Source: Syngnathus acus (taxonomy: Eukaryota; Chordata; Actinopteri; Syngnathiformes; Syngnathidae). From it: 64,000 nucleotides of DNA. Shown piece by piece: positions 45,701-57,787 of the stretch; within the stretch, counting starts at the first letter, position 1; the number at the start of each line of letters is the position of its first letter. The notes under the pieces were generated by a model, which was not told the origin of the DNA, ran no database searches, and saw only the letters and a program-made list of their open reading frames with translations. The stretch is taken from assembly GCF_901709675.1 (NCBI RefSeq), contig NC_051099.1:7006001-7070000 (forward strand), in the 5' to 3' direction. A program made the translations under genes and the position numbers.

Positions 45701-47722
45701 AGAATAATCTAAGGAGATCCGGTACAAGAGCTCTGAAAGGGAAGAATTTTGAATACCACTCTTAGTAACTGAACTCATTCAGTGCCATTGACGGTTATAG
45801 ACGTCAAAGATATTAACTGGCTCAGCAGTGAATGAGTTAATTTTTCATTTTCTCTCTGGTGTATATTTTTGTGCAGCTCAACCACACCTTATTTTGGTCT
45901 TCTCTGCACACGAAACTTCAAGTCCCTGTTAAAAATCAATCAATGTGACAAATCAATGACATGATGGATAAAATGACAATACATTAGAGAGTGATCTTAC
46001 ATACCTGAAATATGCCACTTGATTTACTGGAAAAGAATAATAAATATGATGAGCAAATTAGTTTTTGTTTTCTTGCATGGGAAAGACAAATATCAATGAA
46101 ATAAAATAAAAAATAAAGAAAAGGATGACATACCTGCTAAGGACGGCTGTTCGAATAAAACGTGCATTTTTTGAGTTGGGAATTGTTTTTTCCACCTTTT
46201 TGCCTGCGTTATTGGTCGCGTTCTTAGCTGCAGTGTTATTGGGACGTTCTGCAGTATTATTAGCTCCAGTTTTGTTGGGGTTTTGAAACATAATAGTTGT
46301 AGTCGTGCCAAACGTTTGTAGTGCTGTTGCTGTTTCAGAGTTTTGAAATGTAGTCGTTGCAGTATTTGTGTTTTGAAATGCCAGCGTCGTGTTGTCACTT
46401 GGTAACGTGCTCGCTGTGATTGCAATGTTGCTTTGAGTCCCATTTGTTGTCCCGAGTGAAGAGTTTGCAGATGTCTGTTGCACCAGAAGTGGGAAAGTTG
46501 TCGTGTATTCAGCGTGCGAAGACACACAGCTCCCCAAAGTGTTTTGGAACACCTCCTGGAACTGGGAAGCAAAACGTAAAAAGTCATGTTCACATTTGAT
46601 TTCTTTGTGAGACATCAGATTCCAAACATACCCAGGATGTAATTTCTGATTCATTCTTTGCAGGCCCCGTCACATCAATAGCGATATCCAATAAGTAGTA
46701 CACTGCAGTGAGAGAGGACAAATTTGTATTTATTTATTTTTTATTTCAGATCATTTGTTTTCACAGAAAGTTTGTTACCTGAAGTCTGAGCGCTTGTCAC
46801 ATGAGGTGGTGATGTGGAGGTCTCATTACAGGAAGAAAGACCTAATGAGGAAACACAAGCACATTATTTGTCAAGCATTAAATGTGACTTCAATTTAGGA
46901 GGTTCCACTAAAACACATTTGTTATTCTTCTTCCTATCGTCTAATTTCCCACGTTTGTACGATGTAAGTGTTATCATTGCAAAATCGCACAGACAGTTTT
47001 CTGACTGGAAAAACGGGATTCCTAAAAATATTAGAACGGAATATTTGAATGTGTGAATAACATGACAAGTGATGGATGACGTCAGGTATGTGGCCCGCTG
47101 CTTAAAAATAGAATTGCAGGATTACAAAGGAGCATTCAGCCATGATACATTACAATGAGAACACAATATACATGTTATTTCTGGAATATTATATTTTTGT
47201 TTTGTTACATAATCGTGTATTCATCAGAGTGGCTCTAAAAGACATTTTTATCATTTTGACTAAACTTGTTATTCAACATAGAGATATTTATTTTAGGTAA
47301 TAGTGTTTTTACCTGTGAATAGAAGGAGCAGGTGGACGACCTTTGTAAAATGTGAACTTGGCTTTTTCACTCTGAAACAAATACAATATTATATACATAA
47401 AAAAAAATTAATATGCTGCTCAACAACCAAGAACACACGCAATAGAGAATTGTCATCATTCTATTTGAGTTAATGAAAATTTGGAGAATTATTATTATTT
47501 ATTTAGTTTTTACTCTGACAATCGGACACACACTTGACCAGCGACTCATTTTGTTAGACCATGACCACCACAAATTCAGCTAAAATAATTTCTTAATGTG
47601 TAAAAGAAAGTTTTGACTGAAAAATTGGAGGTACAAGTGCGAGTCTTTAAAAAAAATAAAGCATATTACCTGATGAAGTTTATATCTTCATTTATCCAAA
47701 AGGATCCTGTGGAAGATTTCAT
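39728..47722 (-). CDS. adgrg2: Adhesion G-protein-coupled receptor, ADGRG2-like
   Basis: 5' exons (complement) are 47670-47722 (MKSSTGSFW), 47313-47371 (hydrophobic VVHLLLLFTG, likely signal), 46779-46841, 46632-46702 and 46134-46561 (T/N-rich stalk). Short exons between about 43.6 and 46.0 kb are not resolved. Then 43385-43512, 43171-43303, 42767-43099, 42432-42588, 42144-42308, 41928-42050 and 41806-41851 code the hormone-receptor-like/GAIN part. 41616-41719 is the GPS (CNHLTSFSILL, cleavage expected at HL/T). 41375-41499, 40926-41297, 40565-40848, 40305-40406, 39920-40048 and 39728-39798 code seven helices and tail. FITYIGCGISAIFLSLTLL, PSKILIQLCVALLLLNLVF, TWMGLEGVHLYLGLVKVFN, DNYGLVSYGRF and WGFAFFAWGPVN are closest to ADGRG2. 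ADGRG4 and ADGRG6 are the alternatives. All phases in the resolved parts agree. Confidence 0.8.
40131..40303. mobile_element. Short inverted-repeat DNA element (TA-flanked MITE)
   Basis: About 25-bp near-perfect terminal inverted repeats: the left end reads TA CCGTAATTTTCGGACTATAA and the right end is its inverse, ending CGG TA. TA on both sides suggests Tc1/mariner-type insertion. Internal TATAAGTCGCACC repeats are typical of a widespread teleost family. It has no coding capacity and its right end abuts the splice donor of the adgrg2 exon 40305-40406. Confidence 0.85.
44553..45320. repeat. Telomere-like minisatellite, direct array
   Basis: About 24 head-to-tail units of 32 bp, each holding TAGGGTTAGGGTTTCAAA plus a TAGGGTTTAAAGC half. 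The marker TACTAGAGTTAGGG recurs at 44683, 44811, 44939, 45067 and 45195, exactly 128 bp apart. By eye the 128-bp blocks alternate between two types (B-A-B-A-B), so the true period is 256 bp. It lies in an intron or unresolved segment of the ADGRG2-like gene. Confidence 0.9.
45324..45461. repeat. Telomere-like minisatellite, inverted arm
   Basis: Continues the preceding array but in reverse orientation (TGAAACCCTAACCC, TTTAAACCCTA units), about four units and more diverged. The two arms meet head-to-head around 45321-45325. Confidence 0.85.
45772..45838. repeat. Small inverted-repeat element fragment
   Basis: Ends AACTCATTCAGTG and CAGTGAATGAGTT are inverted with one mismatch. The interior GACGGTTATAGACGTC is part of a motif I recognise as repeated in fish genomes. 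It is only 67 bp. Confidence 0.5.
46134..46561 (-). other. adgrg2: T/N-rich mucin-like stalk exon of adgrg2
   Basis: One 428-nt exon coding a stalk with many NxT/S sites and a loosely repeated FQN motif (LAFQNTNTATTTFQN, TIMFQNPNKTG, NNTAERPNNTAAKN). It begins FQEVFQNTLGSCVSSHAEY. This composition suggests heavy O- and N-glycosylation; exact repeat boundaries are diffuse. Confidence 0.7.
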
Positions 47723-48876
47723 GATGTTATCCACTTTACGAAGATCATAGCTCCCTCAAGGACATTTCTGAACCTGTGAAAAAAAAAATTCCCAAGTCAC
47801 TTTATTATAATGCCAAGGGCTTTTGTTGTTAGCAGGTTCACGTCAAGTCTGTAACACTGGCTGTCAGTGACACGCCCCCGCCGACTGTTGACTTCACAAA
47901 CATGGCAGCAACACTAATGTGTTTTTATTCCATACCCAGGAAAAGAAAGTTAAATTCACTTGAGGTGTAAGATCATTTAAAAAAATAAATCACTTTATGC
48001 TACATTTTTCTCTATTGTTTGAGTTTCCGTATTATTTGAGTTTCCGGGCGTGTCTTTGCTGAGTAGCCCTGCCAGTATATTTCAAAAGGAAGATGTGACA
48101 CATGCTCATTTCCAGGGCAACAAAACATAAATAAAACAGAGGCATGAGATGTCTTGCGTAATAAGTGTAGTTTGTGCGCCTGTTTTTCATGACTGTCAAC
48201 AGCAAACAACACCTATCTACCTTGAGTAACATATTAAAGATTGACATTTAATAAGATAGGAGAATGTAAAAAAAATATATTTAATATAACCAAGTTTTGG
48301 TGAAAATTATAAATTAAAGCAATAAAAATTACAGTACTCTTGACAATGCAAAATTACAATGTGGTCCGAATTAAAGAATGATTCCTGTTTTCTTATAACA
48401 CATTAAAAAACACGCACGTGCAATTACCGTGCATTGACCTTAGTAACTGCAGATGAATGTTCCAAATGCTTAAAAAATCCAGTATTTTAATTAATTTGAA
48501 AAATCGAAGACTTTAACATCACCTACCACAAATCAGCTTTCATGCATATATGACAATCCCTGCTCATCAATCTAGATTGAAGTAAATGGTGATCTTCGAA
48601 TTCGAAGGACGAAAAACAACATAATACTACAAAAGACACATTGACAACACTACATGTTTATTTATTTTTTAACAGATATTAGACAATAAATATGCCTTTT
48701 ACTCCGTAGCAATACAATACAATCCCAAGTGTGAAATAATCATCTGATACAAAGGCTCTGTAAAGCAAGAAAAGACAATTTTACAACAGACAGAGTCACT
48801 GTATTTAAATCTTTTTGGAATGTGTGATGAGAATCTTAAAAAAAAAAGTTTCATATTTTTCTGCAAGGAAAGTATG
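47723..48876. other. Spacer between adgrg2 5' end and gabrr3 3' end
   Basis: AT-rich and without a supported coding exon. TTTATT motifs near 48657-48667 are candidate - strand poly(A) signals for gabrr3, about 210 bp past its stop. An ATG upstream of adgrg2 (complement of about 47746-47748) opens a nine-codon ORF whose stop overlaps the adgrg2 start; it is listed only as a possibility. Confidence 0.5.
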
Positions 48877-51800
48877 CTATGCATACAAACTCCAGTAAAT
48901 GATATTGAAGAGCAGGTAGGCCAGAGGGAATAAAACTCTGGAGTAGGAGTCAATCATGTAGCTGTTGCTCATTATAAAACTGAGATTGTGTTTTAAAGGG
49001 TTCCTGCGGCGTAGCCTGGTGCCCTCTGTGGGAGCCGACACGGTGGAGTTTCGTGACTGTGTGTTCCTCTCCGTGTTTGGTGTGCTGGAAGCCTCGGGGA
49101 AAGAAGTCAGGTCAATATCGTTGTCATGGAAACAGCCGTCAAAAGCCATTGCCTGTGTGGCGTCGTAGGACGCTGGGATCTGTATGGGCATGGTGAAGAG
49201 AGGCAGGATTAAGTTTCTAGATCATGTCGTTGATCCAGATGGTGCAATAATGATGTCAAACAAGTTGCATGAGACTCGTGGAAATAAAAGCAGGAGCGTT
49301 GGCGACCTGTGCCCTCTTCAGCTTCTTCATCTCCTCAACTGTGGTGAAATAGTTGACGGCCGCGTACTCGATGACGGAAAGAAAGACAAAGAGGAAGCTG
49401 GACCACAAGTAGATGTCCACTGCTTTCACGTAAGACACCTGAGGCATTGAGGAGGACACTCCGGTGATGATGGTGGACATGGTCAACACGGTGGTGATGC
49501 CTGCATGCAAGGAGCATAACACCACACAACAAACCTTAAAACCTGGAGGAAAAAAAACACACTATTATATCAAAGCTAGAAATTATTTTCATTTGTCGTA
49601 CCCAAGGAGACACGGGCGGGCACGGCCCTCCTGTCAATCCAAAAAGACACCCAGGACAACATCACCATCAGCATGGTGGGAAAATACGTCTGCAGCATGA
49701 AGAAGAAGATGTGCCTCCTGAGAAGGAAATTAATGTAGAGACGATTGTACCAACCTGAAACACACACACACAAAAACGGACACAGAATGTGACAGTTTAA
49801 ACTGACTCGCTATCTTGACCTATTTTTTTTTTTTTTTTTAATTACACATACCAGTACTGCTGTAGAAGGCAAGCCCAAAGGAAGGCTGGAAGTCTTCAAC
49901 AAAAAACTGAGAGAGCACAATCTCATCAGTCCTTAATGAATCGTTCCCATTTTTCCAATAGAGCATGAGGTCGTTCTCATTGTAAGCATCTTCAAGAAAT
50001 GTGAGAAAGAAGAAAAAGCTGGAGGATGAATTGAACACATTGCCTCGCTTGGATTCCATTCTCAAAGGAAAGGAAAATAGTGGATGCAAATAGTTGAGAT
50101 AAGGAGACATGTTTTATTTAGGCATTGACAATTGACAAAGATTAGCAAGATTTTCTAAAAAAGCAGATAGATGGATAAATGTGTTCTGTAGTTTATAGCT
50201 GGAGGGAAATCCCTGCTCTGTCTGCACTTAGATCAAGTGCAACAACAAAGAATGCAAGGGAAATATAATCCTCTGTAAACCAGTCATTAATGGAAAACTA
50301 TAAAATGGACGCTGGCTGACCTGATTTAACAAAGCAAGAATAAAAATAAATGAGCTAGCGAAACAAAACAAGACTAGAGCAATAATAAACAACCGAATGC
50401 AAAAGTTTATTAGAGCTTGGCAATGTTTGATACTCACAGCTTTCCAGCTCTAGAGAGCAGTTTTGCGTGTCCAGAGGGAAGCTGCTGAAGTCCATTGAGC
50501 AAAGTGCCGTCACAGTTATCCTAAAACAAAGCTCACAGTTAAAAAAAAAAGAAACACACACACATACACATGAACATCACCATCGCAACTGCGTTGGAAA
50601 ATAAAACAGAATGTACAGTGATGGACTGCACTGTAATAAACACCAGCAACTCCAAAGAGTCGCCTTTCTAGTTTATTCCCATCAAGCAAAAGTATAAACT
50701 GAATAGAATAGAAACGTATGGAATGAAGCATACTTTTATTTTGAATTTATGCTAATTATGAGCACTTTTAAGACAGCAGCTGTCACACATCCAATAAACT
50801 GAGCCAAGTCGTGACCACAAACACACCATTGTTGAGTTATTTGGAATAAGACTTCCGAGAATAACCTTGGCAAATGAGCCACTTGCTGCTTCACGATGTC
50901 TAAAGACAAAGACATGACTGTTGAGGACACGTAGCAGCATGTTCTGTTTTTTTGTTCCTTGCTGATTGGCAAGGAGAAATTTTACAGCAAGGCCATATTA
51001 AATATCAGAAAGCTTTAAAAGGCAACCAAAAAAATGGAATCCAAACAACCAACAGCTGCATTACATTCGATTCTTAAATACGTATTGCTATTCACAGCAC
51101 ACAATCTGCTGGGGCAGTCTGTGGTGCCATATTGCCAACACGAGCCACTGAAATGGATATGATGAATGCGCAAAGCTGGTTGACAGACAATAATACACTC
51201 CTGTTAATTGCTTCCATATTTAGTTTGACCATTTTGATAGTACTCTATTGCAATTATTGATTATTATTGATTATCATTTTATCATTTTATCATTTTATCA
51301 TTTTATCATTTATTATTTAATTATTTAATTATTTAATATTTATTTATATGTATTTTTTTATTAGTATTATTTTTTTACTTTATTATTGTGTGTGTGCAAT
51401 TATTTTTATTTTTTTTTATTTTTTACCGGACACTGTAGAGGATGTTGCCATCAGGAAAAACCCTCAGCATGATATTCTCCATGGTTGTGTCATGGATGAA
51501 AGAGCGCTTGGAGTGGACGAAGAACACGTCAGGTACCCAGATCTTCTTCACGAGACGTGCGTCGAAGGTTCGACTCTTGTTGTTGCTGGAGGGGAAGGCC
51601 AGTCGGTCGTCCTGCCAGTAATGCCTCAGGTACAGAGTCATGGTGAAGTCCTGAGCACAGTTCCAGTCGAAAGAAGACATTGATTGAAATGCATCAGGAA
51701 CAGTTGGCAAAGCTTCATACATACCATGTTTACTTCACTTATGCTGTCAACGCTCTCGACTTGGACGTCAATGCCAACGGGGATGGCGGAACCTGGCACA

Positions 51801-53950
51801 AAGGGTCAAAAGTCAACATACATCAGTGTGCAGCAGCAGCAGGGTAACACGTTGTCATGATGAGGCCATTCTCCATGTTTTGGCCATCTGTACATCCACC
51901 ACAGATTACGTATATGCCACCATGCGCCTGGTAGAGAAGGTGTAATCCACACTATAGCGACATAGAGGCTAGCGACAACATGTTAGATAATCGGGGCTCA
52001 GAAGCTCAGAGGAGTTATATCAGCGCTTGTCACACTGTAAAGACGGTAGGACAGTCTTGACTGAACATGCTGATCAAATCATCAATTGAAAAAAAAAGGT
52101 CTAGAAAATATAACGTTTACTTTATCAAATAATCATATTGTTTACTTACATACGGCAAGCTCCATATATCATCTTTGAATCATTTCAAGCTGACAAGCAG
52201 CGATGTTGTACTATTACATAAATACAAGACCTTAACCTTACCTCATTGTTTCATAACCCAAAAATGAAAATGTATGAGGTGAACTATAAAAATCCTGTCC
52301 TATCACTACCATTACCTAATGACGATAAGCACGCAAAAGCATCACTCCTCAATTACAAAAGTGAAAAGAGGGATTATGACAGGCCAACTGTATGCTTGGT
52401 TTTCCACATAATTATCATAAAATGACTAAAAAGTCAAGTGTATGACATCACGAGTGAAAACAGCAACTAGACTGAAGATAAACCACACACTGTCTAGACA
52501 ACCCAAATAGCCCTTGTATTCATAGAAAATACAAAAAAAAACATTATTGACATGTATTTTGTGACACATGTTCCATCTTGGGGCCATTTGACACAAATGT
52601 ATTCTGCACACATTGTACACTGTTGTTACAGCTGTTATTTGAGATTTGATCTCCTCGTAACATCAGGCCTCCCCCAATGAGGTGCGCGTTCGAGATTATT
52701 TTATCTGTACTACTGTCTGTAGCCGTTGTTTCTCACAGATTATCTAGGTCATCAAAGGCTTTTGGAGGAGGCGTAATAGCAAAGACAGCACAGTAACCTA
52801 CATTGGTATTTTACCAGGTTGCCCAGGGGAAATGCAAAGATAGATATAGAGTGACAGTCTGCGGGCCTTACCTCCGAAGCCCGGCCGCATTGCAAAGTCG
52901 TGGTCCTCGATTCGAAGCAGCTGTTCTGATTTAATTAGCAAAGACTTTGTGCTGTCGAGCTTTTTCATCTTGAGATCCACTCGTCTAAGATGCAAAAGAG
53001 GACAAACAGCAGCTGAGGTCAACAGAAAAGCTCAAATTGTCTTTATCTTTCATTGAACTGACATCTGGTGGAGCGTTCAACACTGCTTGGAGTTGAGCTG
53101 TGTGTGATTAAAAGAGAGCTTTTGATCTAATAGCAACAGTTCCTGGTGTACTGGAAGTTCTTCAAACGTGTTTTCGACAGACTTGCTTCTCGTGTTAGAG
53201 GGAATCAAACAAACTTCATTGGCAACAAGACACAAAGATGTCAAGATAGATTGTGAATTGACTGCCCTGACTTAATTTAAGCCTCAGGTGTCAACAATGG
53301 GGTCCAAATTAACGCTAAATTCATGGTAGAACATGACTGGAATGTTAACTTTCATGAGTAATATTTCATTTCTGTTTTGCCATGTGGGGTCATTTTACCT
53401 GATGATTTGCACTACTCACATTAAGAAACAAAATGTAACCATATTCCAAACACACTATAGACAATCAACTATATATCAAATGTCTCCATGAGGGAAATAT
53501 AGTATTTAAGTAAGCAAAGTAACACATGCAGTGATTATTAATTTAAAGTAATAAAAAAGGTACAAAAAATCAATTAATCGACAACTAATTGTTTAATTTA
53601 AAATTGGCCAAATCCTCTCAATAGTAGTAACAGAATTAGTCATTTGTTAATAATTTTCAATAAAGGGAATAAAATTAAAAACTGATTTTTGTATCTGATT
53701 CATTAATTAAGCTAAAAAGGTAACGATAACCCTAACCCTCGTAAACATCTAAACAACAGACAGAGGTCATCAAGGTGTATAAAGCACAAAAAGACACTTT
53801 GGCTCACCCGCCATGTTTTTGTTTGTTGACGTCTCCGAGTTCGAGCTCCTTGTGTCTCCTCTTGCTGGAGAAGTGGTTGCTGTTGAGCTGCGTGACAGGC
53901 CACAAGCAGGCAAAGCACATGAGTCGTAAGGCCAGGAGAACCACTCTCAT
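48877..53950 (-). CDS. gabrr3: GABA-A receptor rho subunit, GABRR3-like
   Basis: Pentameric ligand-gated chloride channel subunit (GABA-C type). Nine exons (complement): 53808-53950, 52872-52984, 51725-51792, 51427-51650, 50438-50520, 49852-49989, 49602-49754, 49307-49500 and 48877-49179, giving 472 residues, close to human GABRR3. A signal peptide ([19 protein letters not shown]) precedes the ligand domain with [18 protein letters not shown], the Cys-loop (Cys, 13 residues, Cys; [15 protein letters not shown]) and [14 protein letters not shown]1 to M3 follow: [17 protein letters not shown], the pore M2 [18 protein letters not shown], then [17 protein letters not shown]. The M3-M4 loop contains [16 protein letters not shown], matching rho3 rather than rho1 or rho2. 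M4 ends [12 protein letters not shown]. The Asn before Asp in SEVNMDF also fits rho3. Confidence 0.92.
51255..51345. repeat. AT-rich simple repeat
   Basis: Tandem ATCATTTT units followed by ATTTAATT units inside the gabrr3 intron between 50521 and 51426. Confidence 0.75.
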
Positions 53951-55196
53951 GGTGAAACTGGTGCTGGATCCCGCCAGCGTCTTCCCCCGCCCACCGACGG
54001 ACGCCTCAGTCCCCGTCCCCTACTGGCACGTCCATGTCCTGGCAGCACTCATTTCGCTGGAGCTCGCACATGCCCAGTAGTCGGTGCACTCTCATCTGCT
54101 GCAAAGGCGGTGGTGTGCATGAAACCGAATAGTCCCCTGATTGAGCTTGCTGGTCAAATGTGCCATCTTTTGACAGAACATGCTTGCTGTTGACCCCAAA
54201 CAGTCTCCACCCTCTAAAACCAAATATCAATTTATTCCAATCATGACAAAGGAATACCATTAATTCCTCCCTAATCTTCTTATCTGTGGTTGGTGAAATC
54301 TTTCGGTAACCTACAAACTGGAGGCAGCCGAGGGCGGGGTGGGCGCGGGGATAATACAACCGGCGGTTTCATCATCATTCTGAAGAGATAAAAATAAAAA
54401 ACATGTAGCCTACTTTTACACACAATGGGATCTTCCCTCTGTCGGTCGGGGTGGTTGGCAATGAATGATCCCACGCAGAGGGCACATGTCAGCATATGTT
54501 TAGTCCACCTCTGCAAACCTCGCACTTGCGTGACTCAGCCTGAATTCTCCAAAAAAAAAAAAAAAAATCCTACTCTAACATTTGGGGTTTATCAAAAGCA
54601 CTTTAAATGGTGGCAGGTGTATACTGACCCCATCCCACATGTTTGAATATGATTGGTCAATTCGGATCACAGGGTGTGCACACTTTTGCAACCACATTAT
54701 TTTAGTTATAAATATGTCCCCTCTCAAAAAAATATTAAAATTGTTTTACAGAGGAAAGGTCACATTATTATGTTCTGAAATGATTCCATGTGGTCTCATT
54801 ATTGTAATCGCAAAAACATTTGAACAGGGGTGTGTAGACTTTTTGGATAAACTGCAGAGTTCATTTTGAATACTTTATGTATTTGTTGTGACGTTTTATT
54901 ATATCGTAAGTTGACTTGATTTGTTTGGTTTGAATTCACTGAACTTGAATTGATGTTCAAAGTTGCTGATATGATCTCGCGTTACACTGTGCAAGTATGT
55001 AAATTAATGGGAACTCATTTGGAAGGCAGAGGTGTTGCGTGATGGAGCATTCACATAGTTAAACATTCACCTGCTTAGTTAATTAGTCTGTGTTTCATTC
55101 GTGTTGCCGAGGATGTAAAGTAGAATCGCGTTGATGCGACTCAATGCACACCAGCCAGCGATTGTTCTCACACAACCATCCAGATCACTTCAAGAT
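53951..55196. other. Divergent spacer between gabrr3 and hhla2
   Basis: Carries the 5' flank of gabrr3 (GC-richer near 53970-54010 and 54330-54360) and the 5' flank of hhla2. A dispersed repeat lies at about 54640-54852. No further gene is supported. Confidence 0.5.
54640..54852. repeat. Dispersed repeat fragment
   Basis: GGGTGTGCACACTTTTGCAA near the left and ACAGGGGTGTGTAGACTTTT near the right resemble the two ends of a repeat I recall as abundant in teleost genomes. The middle is diverged. The superfamily is not assigned. Confidence 0.5.
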
Positions 55197-57787
55197 ATGG
55201 CAGGAACAGGACCTATATTGCTGACGCTCATTCTCATTGGAGGATTTTTCATCATCATCTCAGAAGGTAATTGGCTATAACTCAGATTGATAATGAGCAA
55301 AAATATTTTCAATAGATGTCCAATGTCTATTTGTCCAACGATTCAGACTGAATCCATTTCTGATTCTAGTGCTGTAATTCTGTAAATCACACTCGTGTAC
55401 TTCCAGAGACCAATGTCTACTGCATCATCCAAGAAGACTGCCTCTTGCCCTGCAACTTTCGACCCCCAGGCACCGTGGTGATCCACTGGTATAAGCAGCA
55501 AATTCCAGTACACAGTTACTACTACAACAAGGACCAGTTTGGACTTCAAAACAAACACTTCAGCGGGAGGACATGTCTATTCAATGCTCACATCCCGAAT
55601 GGGAATGCGTCTCTCCTCCTAAGAAGGGTCAAAGTTCAGGACAGAGGCCGGTACAAGTGTTACACGAGCACAAGGAAGGGGAACCAGGAAGTCTTTGTAA
55701 ACCTGGAAGTGAAGGGTCAGTAAAGATTTGTATTCCTTCATTCTGTCGAGCATCTAATGGAAGAGCATTTCATTGGTCTACCGGTCACTGTACATCACTT
55801 GCATTGATTGCTCACGGCTGACCACAATTTGGAGAGAAAAAAAAATAACTGATTGTGGATTGGATTTACCGAGGTGCTAGTGTAGTGTAAAGTGAATAGC
55901 TCCCTCTGCTGGAGATTTGCCTTACCGCTGGAAAAAAAAAGACCCAGCGTCAAATCCTTTCTGGAAATAGATGAAAATATAAAGTTAAGAACAATCTATA
56001 TTATAGTTCATCCAATAAAAAAAGTGTTTTGTTTAAATTAGGGCTGCTTTTATGGACCTTTTGTTGGCGCTGATACAGAAAAAAGTCTTCCTCAACTGTC
56101 ATATCAAATCATATATTTGTCCAAAATGTCTTTGTAAATCTCAAACTTAAATGCTCATCCTCTTCTCCTGAAGCACCCATCCAGTCAGTCGTCATGGAGT
56201 TAAGAACCGAGATGGTCACGTGCTCCTCCAACAACATCTACCCCATCCCCCAGGTGATGTGGGCTACAGATCCCCCGTCAGCAGAAGAGGTGTTGGAAAA
56301 TGTCACCACTAAAACCACAGAGCACAAGGGACTCTTCAACGTGCAAAGCACGCTCATGATTCAGGGGAACGTCTCGGATTACATCTTCTTCTGTTCATTT
56401 GTATCGGCGGACAAGAGCCAAGTGTGGACCGCCTCGAGGAAGAATCAAGGTGGGTCGCTGGATGACAATGACAACAAACGGCAATGTGACGTCTAATGTC
56501 TTCCAGTGATGACGCAGGAAGAAGGGCACACACTGTGCATCCCCTGCGTTGTGCCACACAGTCTTCAAAACCTCTCCCTCATCTGGAGCTTCATCTCCTC
56601 CGGCGACCCCGTCGTGATCCTGCGCTATGACAGCAGACACGACCACACCTTCAACTTATGGGAAGGCCGAGCCCAACTGGATCAGGAGCGGCTTCCGCTG
56701 GGAAACGGATCCCTTCTGCTTGGCAAGCCCGACAGCGACGAGCACTCCGGGACGTACACGTGCACCATCTCGGGCCCGCAGAGTCGATTCATTGTTCTAA
56801 CCAAAGTCAATATTACCGTTGCGGCGATAAGTGAGTGATAACGGCTTTAATTGAACCCAGAAAGACAAAACAAATATTACAAAACAAAGTTGCTCAACAG
56901 GTTTGAATGAGCAGACTATGCCGAGGTCAAGATGGAGCACGGCGGCGTCTGCAGCTTTTGTCTTGTTTACCGTCATTTTAGCTATCCCACGGTGCCTAAG
57001 GCACAGAGGTACGTGACAAATCGCAAATTATACATCAAAGTTCTGTAATGGGACACGTGATCAATACACCCACTAGAAATGACACTGCCTATTTATCCAG
57101 AAGAAAACTTCAGTCCTTCATTTTGCCTCATAATCTGTTCAATGTTTGATGTGGTTAAAGTCAAACGCCCAAAACGTGTCAAATTCAATTTTCTGGGATG
57201 GAAGCAATCTGGAACAGAAAACTTACCGAAACTCTTCTCACAAATTTGGAAACATGAAATTGTTCCAAAATGTCTTGCCAACATGAAGAAGCAAAATAAG
57301 TGTCTTGCCCAATGCCAGTAAAGACTGTTGCTATGGTAACAAGCGTTACATCACAGAAAACCTTCCATCCATTCATTTTCAGAATTCAGAATTAATATGC
57401 GGACGGTGGTCAATATCTGTCTGTGTTAACTGGCTCATATTTCTCCCAACAGGTGCCCAGTCAGCATCACACAGACACAACGGTGGAGGACTCATTGAGT
57501 TCGGGCTGCATAAAGCTCCAAACATCACAGCTTTACAAATACTAAAGCAGCATGGCGTTGACTGCAACATATTACCAGTACAACCCGGAAGGCTGAATGG
57601 ATTTCCAGGCATAAACGCAGCACAGAATCACCAAGGCGGCGATGGTTCAGTAGGCGATAAGCCTGAAGACGACATAGAAAAAACAGACAATGGAGAAAAT
57701 GATCATCTGCAGTCCAGCAATCAAGACCTGGTCAAGTTTGAGCCTGAGAACTTTAAAGCAGAACTAAATGTGGCAAACCTGGAATGA
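55197..57787 (+). CDS. hhla2: B7-family immunoglobulin protein, HHLA2-like (B7-H7)
   Basis: Type I membrane protein of the B7 costimulatory group. Exons are 55197-55266, 55407-55715, 56174-56449, 56507-56830, 56901-57008 and 57453-57787 (473 residues). A signal peptide (LLTLILIGGFFIIIS) leads into a V-type Ig domain whose VVIHWYKQQIPVHSYYY, GRTCLFNAHIPNGNASLLL and GRYKCY align well with human HHLA2. A C-type domain (EMVTCSSNNIYPIPQVMW) and a third Ig domain (GTYTCTISGP) follow, then a membrane helix (ASAAFVLFTVILAI). The cytoplasmic tail is about 110 residues, acidic and polar, with no Tyr. HHLA2 binds KIR3DL3 and TMIGD2 in human; the fish partners are unknown. Confidence 0.85.

Noticed and set aside
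48877-53950. Glycine receptor alpha-2 (GLRA2), because SMS and ADGRG2 neighbours are Xp22 genes in human
   Set aside because: The ligand-domain and M2 sequences ([28 protein letters not shown]) and the loop AMAFDGC are those of GABA rho subunits, specifically rho3.
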